A stretch of DNA of 64,000 nt from Lingula anatina (lineage: Eukaryota > Brachiopoda > Lingulata > Lingulida > Lingulidae): positions 433,178-497,177 of the forward strand of contig NW_019775003.1 of NCBI RefSeq assembly GCF_001039355.2, given 5' to 3'. The translations under genes were made by a program, and so were the position numbers. Shown here one piece after another: positions 46,954 to 60,400 of the stretch. Each line of letters opens with the position of its first letter. Position 1 is the first letter of the stretch. The notes under the pieces are model-generated. The model made no database searches, had not been told where the DNA came from, and worked only from the letters and a program-made list of their open reading frames with translations.

Positions 46954-49923
46954 GTGTCTTCGGCACCCTTCATTTTTAGAAAGCCCGTGTGTTTCCAGGG
47001 CCTCAAGTCACGTGTTTACCGTGACGTCAACAAATCACGCAAATGGATTATACTGAAATGTGAAATGGGCAGGCCATATCTAAGGCAACGAGAGCATCGG
47101 GAAACTAACAAGACAGTGCCTTGAGTATTTAATTGCAACTGAACTTCTAATGCTTCCGTTTTCCACTGAGTGTGTCTCGCATGTCTTTTGAACAACTGTG
47201 GATTGACACCCAGACGAGATTTTCTATCAGAACATTTCAGGACAACTGTGCAGTTCTATCTGAGGGCCACTTCATCGTTATGCCATTATGAGTAAATGTT
47301 GGCCTCTTAATCAACAACGCCTACCTTAATGCGTTTACTTTCAATAAATCATTGCTATGTAGCATTTATTTAATTGGCTTGATTAGTTTATGTAACCTTC
47401 CAGGCATTAAATTATTATCTTGAAAAGGGATCAGTCACTTTTTATACTTACATGTATATATCAAGGATAATTCTACATGCATTTGGTGTACTATCCTTAT
47501 CCTTTTCTCGGCAATAGTAAAAACAGTTCGACAATTCAATCCTCTATGAAAAATTCAATCCTCAGCCATAAAGCTGCAAATGAAATTTACTCTTTGATTC
47601 ATGTGGTAATCGCTTAATGGAGGACTAAGCACATTACCCTTTATTTAGATAAAAGAAAAAAAGCTTTGCTGCCGAGTTAGATTTTAAGTGGCATTTTTAC
47701 ATTTACCAATTTTCCGGGGCCGGTGACAAAACGAGCATTTTTTAAAAAGTTTCTGAAGTATCATATCACCTACCAGATTTAGACGAATAGAATTGTTTGT
47801 TGCAAATGGATTGGAATGAATTTTAAAATTCTTGCTGTATGCTACATGTATCGCCCGTGTTTCGTTTAATATATTATCTGCTTTTCAGAGACAGCAAAGT
47901 AGCAAACACAAAGATAGCCTAGTGTATAAAGGACCAGCACCAACTGGTACCCGCACTGGCTATTAAATGAGAAGCTCGTTGATACCATAGCTTCTGATTC
48001 ACAAGATCTCATCACTAGTGCGTCTTAGGGGAATTAAGTTAGGTTAGGCAAGATGGCCTTATTAAACGAATAATCACCAATATCTGATTTCTCCGATAAC
48101 ATGTTGAAACGACACATAGCATTAATTCAGTAACATTGGCGAAACTACATGTACATGAAACGGCGAGTAACTGTTTGTTCAGTTAACATCTACAAGTCTG
48201 GGGATTATTTTTGTGCACTGAACATGCTTTCCCTTAAGGTATTATCGTTCACAGTGCCATATCTAGTGAATAAACTACATAATAAATTATCTTCATGATA
48301 AGACTGGAACTTAATAAAGCATGCCTATTTTACGAGTCAAAATGTTTACGGAATAAATGTACATATTTACGTTAACCTCACCTTTCCCTGCGCCATTGTA
48401 CTCATTAAATTCTCCTCTCGGACCAGATTCAAATGGACTGCACGCATTTGATTTTGTCAATGAAAAATACGTGAAATTAACACTTTCAGTGCGTCGTTCC
48501 ACATTTTATAAACTTCAGTTTGATAATCATTATATTTTTTTACTTACCGTGACCTCATTCAGCTTTTACAAAATGTCCTCGTCATTTGTCATCACAAGGA
48601 TCGATATGGGTAGATACCCCTTGATCTTTTCGTCAACCGACAGTCCGCAATGCTTGAAGGTATCTTTTCTTCTCTGACTACAACTAGCGAGCTCTACGAC
48701 CGAGAATGCACCGTAAAACACGCCACTTGAGAAACAGCCGTGTTTCTGTATTTCCGCGCTGGCAGCTGGCTTGAAGTGGGAATTTGCACATGAAGTTATT
48801 ATCTTGATGTCGTAAATCGTGGCTCGCTGGCACAAGGCGTGGGAATTCAACGGGTTTACACTGGTTGTCTTGACCTTATCAAGCACGCGCCGGAACCGAA
48901 CTAGTTGAAGGTAGAGAGAAAGTGGACTGATTATGAGTATTTTCTCAAGACAGGGCATAAACACATGTGTAGCTTATGGTCTAGAGGATAGAATTTAGGT
49001 CGAAACAGGAGCGCTCAGAAAGCAACTCATGATTTTCTAAATGTGAACTGGGCAGTGTGGTACGCGTCAACGTGTTTTACCTTGATTCGTCACTAACCGG
49101 TTACATCACTGCACCACTGTAGGTTTTCTTCCCAACTGACACGAATACTGTGCTTTTTATCGTCACTAAGTACTTCAAAGAATAATGGTTCAAAAACACA
49201 TAGGGGCATTACCAGTATCGTTAAAACAACGTAATCCAAACACTGCTTATGAAAATTACCTAAATAAAACTGCATGAACACCCCCCCATAAATCTGCCAC
49301 TGGAACAGTCACAATTATAAAAGATGATCGACTCGGATGCATTGGTAAGAGGTTTTATTTATGACAAGGAAGCCATTCTCAATACATCTTACCGCATCAA
49401 TGGGCTGTTCTGTTACAACTGATTGCAATTAATAGTCTTTTATAATACTTCATCTGACACGATCAGGTTTCTTTTAAAGGCATGTCTTTGAGAGGATAGT
49501 GATTTTAAACATTGAATCATCTGCTTTTTTTGAAAAACGCTTAGATTAAAATTGATCGGAGACTATATTGCTCTAAATGAAAATGATGATCCTCAACATC
49601 TTCGTTTTTCTATTCTCAGAAGACATTCAATGTCGACCGCACGGCATTGAAACCGTTCTTTCCAGTATGAGAAGCTTACAGTGAGCTTTATTGAAAACAT
49701 TCATATCAGATTTACCACATAGAAACACCGGGTAGGCAAAAGGTAAAAAACTTTATAAGGACACATAAGGGGATTTCTCTAGGGAATTGAGTTCATTTTA
49801 GACAGTACATGTAGCTTACAAGTTTCAAGGGGCATCGGGTATTTAGCATAAATGTCACATGTAACTGGGACAGAGGCACTAGTGATATAAATGCTATATT
49901 GGTGTATGCAGGAGAGTCAAATA

Positions 49924-50035
49924 CAGGCCCTATAAACGGATTAAGCGTTTACTAACACTACCCGCACATTTTTTAGCACTAATGCCCATATTGCCCACCA
50001 ATGCCCATATTAACCACAAAACCCACAAAACCCAA
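49924..50035. mobile_element. half copy of the 4861-5117 palindromic element
   Basis: CAGGCCCTATAAACGGATTA, then AGCGTTTACTAACACTACCC, TTTTAGCACTAA and CCATATTAACCAC, follows the right arm of the element at 4861-5117 read in reverse. The other arm is missing, so it is truncated or interrupted by the hAT-like piece that follows. Confidence 0.65.
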
Positions 50036-50089
50036 AACCTTCAGTGGCCCCGCACCCCACGCTGAGTGGGTGGGGGAGGGGAGGAATTT

Positions 50090-50147
50090 GGGGGAGATCG
50101 ACATGGCATCCTCGGACCCCCTTCGAATAATCCTGGATCCGCTCCTG
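50090..50147. mobile_element. terminus of the hAT-like CAGGGG family
   Basis: Read in reverse from 50147: CAGGAGCGGATCCAGGATTA, then TTCGAAGGGGGTCCG. This closely follows the left end at 60733 (CAGGGGCGGATTCAGGATTA, then TTTGAAGAGGGGGTCCG). The partner terminus was not identified. Confidence 0.6.
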
Positions 50148-53100
50148 CATTATCGTTTAGATGTGGAAGCAGGCAGAGTTTTAAGCCTACTTTTTTACTT
50201 TTTTACTCCTGTCCTTCCCTCTTCCCTTAAAAACTGCCTTCTTAGCATGGCCTCACCATTAAAGTGATCTTACGACTGTAACTTCGATTTTTGAAATTGG
50301 TGCACATCGGTCTGATAATGTTATTAAGGTAACAGATTTTTTTTTTGTCCTAAACTAATATTTTCACAATTCTCAGAAACACGTTTCAGTGTCAATCTGG
50401 CATTTTCTTCAGTCTGCTCAGACGTTGCTCCTGCCGCCAGTGGTTGAGTTGTTGTTGCGACTGTGAGTATCGTACTTATTAGTTTGTGATAAATGGTCAT
50501 TTACTATTCTTTGTTGTAACATAGATTGTGGTAGGTGTGACAGTTGAACGCAATCACATTCTTACGCATTGGCTGTTTATGGTTGGTTGAGCCGTTTTTA
50601 GATTGCGTCGCACTTTGAATTGTATTTTACAATTTTCAACTCCATTTCTATCATTCTCAGGCGTAGGTCTGTGTTATGAAGCACACAATATTTGCTTAGA
50701 GGCTGCATACGCGTGTGTACATTTTAGATGTGTCAGAAAAGTTTCATTAACTTCATTCACACAGAATGTAATTGAGATATTGTTTTCCCGTTTTTCAAAC
50801 CAGCAAGGCTGTTTGAGCATCATTGCTGCAGCAATAACACAATGTGAAGATAGATTTTATACGTCTGCAGTATCATGTGGCATAAATTTGTATAAATTGC
50901 ATGGCATGTTTTATTCATTTATCGGGTATTTATTAAATTTTTGCTTGTAATCTGCCTATTTCTCTTTCTTATAATGAAAAAAATATATATAACAGTCACC
51001 ATAGCTCGCATTTTGTGATAATAAATAAGTAAATAAATAAATGAATGGACACAAATACAATGACGATAACAATAATACGATATTAGGAAATAAACAATAA
51101 AAAATGTGGAAAATAAGAGAAAATGAAAACAATGTAGTCGATGTCACAACACATGTATGTTGTACAAAGTTGTTTGAAGGAATAAAGTGGGTAACAACAG
51201 AAAATTGCTTAAAATTACTTAAAATTGCAGGTGTAATTTTTTTGAGTGATAAAATCTGTTTTAAATTTCACAAACCTGTCCAAATTTTAAGTTTCCCAAT
51301 TGTCTGTTAGATGTGGCAGCCCCTGTAACTTTACATGACGCAGTAGTCGATTAATAGACTTCATATATGCCTAAATCTGCCATAATTAACCACAAATGTA
51401 TTGACCTATTACCATTTGACCTATTGAGCAATTGAATTACTAATAAAAAAATTATATTCCTCTGGTGTATCGTGGTGAAATCCAATACCTGCCAATTCTT
51501 ATTTTTATTTGCTTGCATTTTACACATGAAATCACCTTTTTTAACTGAAGTTCTACTTCTAAACAGAAGCTAACCAATGCAATCTTAAGGTCTAATATTC
51601 ACATTTCTCACGGTAAACAAAATTACAAAGGCTTTCGTAATTAAAATCTGTCTATTATATTTCGCGATATCACACAGAATTGACCGAAATGCCGTTTAAC
51701 TAGCTCAACATGAACATGGCCGTGTAAGTCGGAAATTATTCAATGCAAACGACAGAAAAACATACTAGTAAGGGTCTCGGTTAATATGGATTGACGGTAT
51801 GTTTTGTAAATGATCAATGTATGTCTTTGAAATTGTTGTAATCTCTCTTTAATTATTCTCAGGTAAGTCAACTGCAAGCAGCGACTAGTAAGCACCGCCG
51901 GCTGGGTTGTTTGACATTCCTGAAGCCTGTTACAACAGCCTTGCGACCGCTTTGAGGATAGATTCTTTACTGTAACAGCCCCTGCTTGAGACGTTGAGAG
52001 TCCTTATTTCAGTTGACTGTCTCACGTTTACTTTTCGTCTTACTACTCGGCTGTAACATTTGCTGTAACAGTTGCCTAAGTCATTCCCTCATTTAAAAGT
52101 GGTCAGAGATGCATTACTGTATCGTATTTAACCCGGGGTTGTTATTGATGACAGTTCATAAAATATAATCTTCAGTCGTTGCAAAGAAGAATTTAACACA
52201 TCAAGTCCACGAAAAGAGGGCTATGGTGAATACAGTTGGCATACGGATGGAACGCAAGCTTTTAATGATGCAAAAATCATGTTTATTTTCAGCGATTTGA
52301 ATGAAAAAACGCGACAAAATTGATACTGGGCTTTAAGGAAAAAGTATCTGAAATTGATCAATATCCTTACTAAAGATGATTTCGTGGCAATTGTTCGCTT
52401 CGGGTGTTTTTAAACTTATAACCTACGCTTGAAAGAAAAACAACGGAGCAAACTATGCCTTTGCCTAAAATTTAGGGGAGGGGGATGGAAGAGAAGGACA
52501 AACATGCCTTACCGTAACAAATGGTGCGCATTAGTAGTAAATGCCGGTGCATGCAGCGTTTTAAGAGTAACGGTCAAGTTTACCCACTAGACTTCTTTTT
52601 TACACGACGTAAATCAATATTTGGTGAGATAACCATCATGTTGGCATAAATTATTTGCAATTCGATGTAAATAAACCCAAGTCTTTTGAAAAAGTAAACG
52701 TACACCTGACCTAAGTGAAAAATGCAAGAGCCCTTTTAAAGGCAGTTCAACTGAAATTGATGGATTTGCTCCAAGTGCGACAGAAGTGTGTGATATCAAT
52801 ATCACATTGGCTTGAAAAAATCCTCTTGTGAAATCTTACGAGAGAGAACAAGAATACGTTCATTCATGAGGTTTAAACTTTTCTACACTAAACATTAAGC
52901 TATATCTAAACAAAGTTTTCGGTTACTTCACGACCTTCCCCAGCGTGTGTTACAGCGTAAAAAGTGAAACCTAATGACTTATCTACACAGATGAATTTCC
53001 ATCAGAAGAATACGTTCACTTGAATCGATATGACTTCATCGCACGCAGAAGAAAGCAAATGCAGCTGGGATGGCCCCAGTCTCGGGTCCTTTATGGAGCA

Positions 53101-54384
53101 AAGAAATAAATGTATCAACAATATTTAAACAATGAAGTTAATTTCAATAAAGTTTCAGAACAAAAATAAAGCACAGTTCAATTTTACGCAGTTACATGTA
53201 CATGTATGATGCACGACCTCGGATTGGAAGTAGGTATATAAACTGTAGCAATGGCGTTTACGTTTAAAACAAAGTTGTTTCACGTGGTGAGATCGGTTCC
53301 CAAAGTTGTCAAGTGGATTGTTTACTCCTCCCCCGATCTTCATCACAATATTTTCGATACCATTAATTGGCTGTGATAGTCTAATGGCTATATCAGACAT
53401 CGGTCATTAGTAGAGTGTTTCCGCTCATCGATTACATTTGTATGTATGAGTTGGCCATTGTTTCAAGAGGTCCGTCTCAAGTTTGTCTGGTAAACATCGG
53501 CGCGTGATATCGTTACACTACAGCAGTGAGCGTCAAGGCGTTTCTGTGTCAATTATTTATGAAAGTCATCAATTTTCTTGTGATTTCTGATACTGGGCGC
53601 AGCATGTACACAATTTGTAGGAGTAATTTCGGGAGGAGTCACAAAGTTGATCGAAATTCAGAATGATACAAGAAGCACAGACCGCCTCCAAGTTCATTGT
53701 GCAGCTGACTGTAATTGGTATTCGGCCACATTCATATATAGCAAGTTAAATCATGCAGATACGTGAAACATAAATTTAATTTCTCTAGAAGATCAAGCAC
53801 TGCCGTTCACGCTAAAATATAACCTGTAAGTATCATAATAACATTGGTTTAGGGACGTAATTGGTTTTTGAGAAAACAATGAACCTTTTCTTTTCTGTAA
53901 TCCGACGGAAATTTTTCTCGATAATCTATAACGTATTGAAGATTTTATCGAACTCATATATAATAGATTTGAAATATGATTAATATAGCGATGTTAAATC
54001 TTGCAATTCTAAAAGTGCTACTGAAAATGAGCGCAAAGAGGAAATAAGTAGACTAAAGTTGCTTTTAGGCATTCATTACGAACCCCCTTCACCCCGCCCC
54101 CGCCCACCCCCCCCCAAAAAAAAGAAGAAGAAATAGTAATAGGTATAAAGATATATATAAACATATATTAAACTGATATTTATGTATAGGATATCAATAT
54201 GGTGATCAATACATAATCTGTTTTGTTCCAGGCGTTATAACAATGTTATGGTCGCACGTAACTACAAAAATAATCGAAGGGTATTGAACACGCCCCTATA
54301 GCTTTCGTCTGGACGCTTCATTGGTTTTTTTGTCACTGCCAATTCACATAACTCTTCACATAACCCCTTCTCTCACAGCCGGTT

Positions 54385-54392
54385 TATATAAA
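54385..54392 (+). promoter_or_regulatory. TATA box of the channel gene
   Basis: TATATAAA in a GC-flanked context 255 bases upstream of the start codon; transcription would begin near 54415. The predicted leader contains several upstream ATGs (54459 onward), which could lower translation. Confidence 0.45.
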
Positions 54393-54646
54393 CACTATTG
54401 ACACCATACCGTTGGACAACTCTGGCAGCACGGGCGTAGTGACGTACCTGTGACCATACGATGTGGAGTTCAATGCTAGTTGATGCCAAGGACGGCGCGG
54501 TTAAATCCACCCTTTACTGAAACATTTAACAGGGCGTCACTGGGTCAAGTCCCTAGAGTTCAGACAAGTCGTGTGACAACTTTGGATTAGGCAAGGAATA
54601 ATTCGTTATTTTTCTTCGTCCTTAGGCGAGGGGCCGGTAGCGAAAT

Positions 54647-55647
54647 ATGGGCACCGAGGCGACCACGGAGGAGGAACACACACCGGAGTATGAATTCGCC
54701 ACCAACACCTCCGCTCACGGCTTTGCCCGGGTTGCTGACAATAAGTACACCTTAAGTCGAGTTATTTGGGTTTTGTTAATTCTCACTGGATTCGGCGTAG
54801 CAACCTGGCAGATCACTATGCGTTTCATAGCGTATTACAAGTACGACACTACAACAAAGATCACTATGACGTTTTCGAAGACCCTTCAGTTTCCTGCAGT
54901 AACAATTTGCAACGTGAACAAGTAAGTTTTAGTAGGTGTGAATTTGGAATTCTTAGCCATTTACCATACCCAATTCATAGTAAATAATTTAAATCATTGA
55001 CGAGATTCAGAGAGGGGTCAACATTTTTGAGCTAAGCCAACATTATTCTTGTTGTTGTGCTTACTCTTGGATGCTGAGATTCAAAAGCAGGCTAAGAACT
55101 TCGGTGGACAAAGGACAGCTTAAAATGACGTAATGGGCTGTAGCGATGAATACAGCATGTATTAATTGCAACAATGACACCATATAGTACAAGGGCTCTC
55201 GTTTTGTACAATAACACCACAATAACATGTGAGGGGGACGTGTGTGTGTGTGTGTGTTTGTGTGAATGTATGTGAATGTGTGTTTATAATGTGTGCGTTT
55301 GAATGTGTGTGCGTTTGTGGTAGTGTGTGTGTGTGTGTAAAGGCGTTTGAATGCATGTGCATGTGTGTTTAAATGGGTTTGTGAATGTGTGTGCGTGCGT
55401 GAGTGTGCGTTTAAATGCGTGTGAGTGTTTGTGTGTTAAAATGCGTGTGTTGGGTGAGTGCGTACGTGAGTGCCTGGTGGCAGAGGATTTTGTTGGGGGG
55501 GGGGCACAAATGATTCACGAAGCTAGGCAAACATGTATTTAAAATAAATGAAGAGGGCTCTTTCATCGAAATACAACGGTCGCAGAGCTTTAGGGAGTAA
55601 GGGGCAAAGTTATAAGTTTGAGAATAAGTGACCCTCTGTTGATTGTA

Positions 55648-55679
<32 letters not shown>

Positions 55680-57439
55680 TGTGTGTTCGCGTATACTGGT
55701 TAGAATAACCATACATGAAAAAATCTCAGGCGCTATTATATAAAGTTATTGAGTGATAGGCCATATATCAGGGGTGGAGCCAGAGCTATTTTCTGACCGT
55801 CTTCCAAATTTTCTTTGTTGATCCATCCTCTATTTTGACCGTCTTCTGACAGATAAAATTAGATACCCGTCAATGTAAACTTGAAAATCTGACCGTCTTC
55901 CAGAAGACCCAGAAGACGGCTTCAATTCGCCCCTGTCTATCATATGTCAGTCGCAATAAATAATTCTCTCGGCTGAATGTTCAATTTATTTACAGAGGTA
56001 CATCTACATTTCGAAAGGCTTTAAAAGAAAAAAATCAAAAATCACTCCAGAATTTTAGAATTTATTAATTATCATTTTGTTGGAGATATATATCTACTCC
56101 CCAGTAAATATACCAAATAAAAATTTGTCATTAAATAAAAATAAGGACTTGAGACATTTTTTTCAACCTTCAAGGTACCTGAAGTCGCAGCTGGACCAAA
56201 CGGACATCGACTTTCTGGACCAAGCGACGTCAATGCTGAACCCGTACGACTATGCGTACAATCCGTACAGCTACGAAGACTACTCTTATTACGACTACGG
56301 AGGAAGCGGAGACGCCGCATATGGAGTTCCACCTGCTGCACCTAGCGGGAATACCGGCAGTGTTAACATAGATGACTTGATGGCCAATATTAGCCTGTGG
56401 TACCCGGGAGGCTTTGATTTCGCCAACTTTACTAAGGAGAAGGGGTGGCAATTGACAGACACCAATATACACTGTGAATTCAAAGGAGTAAAATGCAACA
56501 TATCTAAGGTGAGTACGCAGCTTGCTCCGATATATGAATTCATTACATTGGAATGTGCTTCAATATTATATCAGAGATATCTGCGCGCAGTGAGATATAA
56601 ATGCATAAATGAATAAATAATTTAAAAAATAATAAATTAATAAATCTACGGATTTAAAGTGACTTTAGTATAAGCGCCATTTGGGTCCCGACAACAAAAC
56701 GCATCTTTATTCAAAACAAGCACATCCTAGGGTTCGTTCTCGACCTTCCTCTGTGGTCACTGTGGCAACGCCGGGTTTATGACATCTTAATGTAATAACC
56801 TAGTATATAACAAATAGAACAAATAAGTGACTCACAGAAACTCGTTCACTGTAACATATTCCTGCCATGTTATAGTCTAGACAATAAAAACATGTATAAT
56901 GTAATGCAATGTAATTTAATACATGCCCCTCCCTCTCTGGGGACAGGCAGTGTCAAAGACCTCTGCACGCCAAGGGCCAACTTATTAGGATCAAAATGAA
57001 CGACACGCGGTTATGAAATGAGACGTATAAATGATTACCAAAACCGCTACCTCTATCACTGCATATTTGAAATGATAGCCGTGTACCTAATTCAGTATTG
57101 ATTTCTAACTTTTACAGTCCTTCACCCCCGTGTTGACGGAATACGGATTATGTTACACCTTCAATGCCGTGCCCAACTCAAAGCCACGCGTGTTTCAAGA
57201 TCAGCCCGGCATTGGGAACGGGTTGAAATTAATCGTCAATATCGAACAGGTAAGTGTAAGGGGAGATCAGTTATTGAGCTGCTCCCTTCCACTTATGTCA
57301 GTTTTTTATTCCTTTCATTTTCGATAGTAGCGGTTTGGATCTAGTCTGTGAGGAGAGGTCTGACTGTGTTTCTATTAAAGTCATATGTGATTTTTTTTAA
57401 AGGATTTCTGACTCACCTTCCAGGCTCCCCCTACCACCA

Positions 57440-57476
<37 letters not shown>

Positions 57477-60400
57477 ATTTTCAAATTTCCTTACACGCCC
57501 GCTTCAAATTAAGAGGCTGATATATCTGAAAGCCTGGGTTAATGAACTACACATATAGAAAAATTACATTTCCAATATTTTCTAGTCCTGGGGACTACAC
57601 GGCCTGAATTCTCTTATCACATTGTCCTGAAAATTGCCGAATCTTCAATTTATGCGCTTCCATTTCATTTCTTCGTGTCATTCCGTGACCTTTTGGAGCA
57701 AACACTAGTGCCAAAAATCAAATATACATAATTTCTGAAGTCCAGCTGGTAAAAAACAATGTCCCTATACTACTACATGTAAAACTACCTGTGCGACAGA
57801 CAGCTGTCGCTTGCATCATCTTTTTTCGTATGCTTTCAGAGTGAGTACACCAACAAAATGGAGAGGGGCGACCCTATAGAGGTGGGCCTGTTGTTCCAGG
57901 TGCACAACCAGTCTGAGCCCCCAATGATGGAGACCAAGAGTCTGGCCGTCCCTCCTGGCTTCCACGCCTACGCCGGGGTGAAACGGACAGATGTATGTAA
58001 TTATGTCAAAATAACTGAATAACCGCTGTCTCAATTTGTATAATAAAATGAGATAAATAAATTAATTAACAAACATGGGCGAATTAAATAAATAAGATAA
58101 CCATAAAAAAAAATAGGAAAACGCGCATAGGAAAAGAATTTTGTGTTTGAATAAGTTTTCAGCTGTAACAACTCGCATTTGCTTAGTAGATTTCTTCTTT
58201 GGATGACTTACTATACTTTTTTCGTTCGCTCAAAAGTAAGCAGCATTTTGCAGAAACGGTGCCCTCCAATCGTCTGTCAGTTTGTGAACATCTTTCAAAC
58301 CATCGACCTGGGGTGGAAATGCAGGGTCTCGGGGGGTGGGGGGTGTCTTTGTCCCTCATTCCCAAGGTTGTTGTCATAGGGATCTTTCTCTCTTGTACTT
58401 CAGTCCGCAGAGATGGAGCCGCCATATGGGATATGTGACAGAGCCTCGCCTCTGAAATACTACTCGGTGTATACGATGTCCGCGTGTGTCCAGGAGTGTA
58501 AACTGGACCACATGATGGGCAACTGTACATGCAAATTACTCAACTATCCAGGTAAATTTCTGATTTTTCTTCAGTGTGTGTATGTATGTATGTATTTTTT
58601 TTTTTTTGCTCAAAAATTTATTTCATTCTTTGAAGTGTATTTAAAAGGCTCTCAGCACAAGATGCCCTAAACGAAAATAGGAATTTTTAAATCCTATGAC
58701 ATGTAAACGGGATTTGAGTTACTTTTTAAGTGAAAACTTTCTATAACCTTTTATTTCAAACAACAAAAAAGTTATAGAAGTTATCGAAGATTAATTTTTT
58801 CTCTTCTGTTCTTTTAATTTTTTACACCTTATGCTGTGTGTGATCTAGTTTACAAGAAACATTTTTCGTGTTTACAATTATGTATTAGAATCATACACAA
58901 CTTTTGAATTCCTGCTATATTTTATCTTTAAAAAATCATTGGCAGCAACATGGATTATCGTAAAGTCGACTCTGAATTAAGATTATTTTCTGTTAGGGTT
59001 CAGTATTCCTTCTAAATGTTATCAAACAAAATGAAGAAGAACCTATTATTGAAACTTTTTTTATTCTCTGTAAATATTAAATAATTTGCAGGACTCAAAG
59101 GACAGCCTGATGTCTGATCACGTGACGTCCTAGTTACGGCACACAATATATGACACGACACAAGCTAATGTGGCAAGTGTCGTTAGGGTAATTTGCCCTT
59201 CCGTTAACTCGGTGTCAAGCATTATGATGTTGTTATCTAAATTTGGCGTTTTCCAGGCCCAGGTGAAGTGTGTTCCCCTAAGCAGATAGTAGAGTGTGTG
59301 AAACCAATTTTACGTAAGTAAAATTAGTTTTTTTCTTTAATGTATTCTTATTCTTTCAAACAAAAGCACGTAGTAGAAATTACTAACAGATGTTGGCAGA
59401 GGTGGTGGGGTAGTGGAAACGATGAATGGAAATTTAGTATGAATAGGCCTCCAGTTAAAAAATTCCATATACGGTATTTGTTTTCATTCAAATTTTGAGA
59501 TAAAAATAGCTGGACAAGAATTGAGTTTTAAGGTCAGAAGAATTTTTCCAGATGAAATATTGATATCTGCGTATCACCCAGTTTTTATACCACTGCATTT
59601 CGTCAAAAATATAGTAGGTTAGTTTATGATTAAACCAATGTACAAACAACACTGGTAAACGTTTTTATTTAGATGATTAATTCGAAGAAATTTACATTTT
59701 TAATTTCTTTTTTTTTTCTATTTAAAAATAGCAAGTTTTTTTAAAAGCATTGTGCAATTAGATTGGGTGACTACATTAGCACAGCTAAACTTTGTGACGT
59801 GGTCTCCTTCGGCAGACCAATAGCAAGCAATTTCGAAGTGTGTGTGTGTGTGTGTGGGGGGGTATTTTTCTGAAATGGGGAACTTCTTTACCATAACAGC
59901 ACGGAACCAAGATCAAATTTTAGTGCACAGAGAATCCTTTTCCTGTCCTAAAGGGTATTTCGCAATAGCCTCCCCCCAGCCTTCCCTCTCCCCGCCGCCT
60001 ACGGGCTTGTTTGCTAAGTACATTAATATTTAACCCAAATTTTGTTGATACAATAACGTCCATATCAACACGTGCTCGAAGAGGAAGAAATATTGGGCAG
60101 TCTCAGTTATTCAGAAGGGAGGAAAAGGAGGCGGGAAGGGTGAAGGAAGGCAAGGACAAACAAGGTTGTTTTGTGATGAAAACAAATCAATCACTGTCGC
60201 GGGAGCATGTTTTATATATAAGAATTTTGAATTTGAGGAAATTTATCATAAAAGACACGTGTCAATATTCATATTTGTAAGTAATAATTCAAATGCCTTA
60301 TCATGTGTCGTATATCGACGTAGAATTCTAGTAATTTCGGGGGTGAAGCATGATTTTATGTGGCAGCCATCTATCATCTTGAAAGTTGACCATGCTGAGC

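Larger units (their letters stand above)
46430..54380. other. gene-poor stretch upstream of the channel gene
   Basis: No gene recognised with confidence. It contains a CT/C/A low-complexity tract (46913-46953), a 130-residue minus-strand open frame at 48566-48958 (unrecognised), and repeat pieces at 49924-50147. A 50-base segment at about 50428-50477 lies between cag and GTGAGT signals but has no partner exon. Confidence 0.4.

Noticed and set aside
48566-48964. 132-codon minus-strand frame with several cysteines
   Set aside because: GC-richer and with a hydrophobic N-terminus, but the first codon is not ATG, other frames are equally open locally, and I could match no family.
50603-50950. 115-codon plus-strand frame
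   Set aside because: Starts with TTG in an AT-rich region; no motif or splice support.
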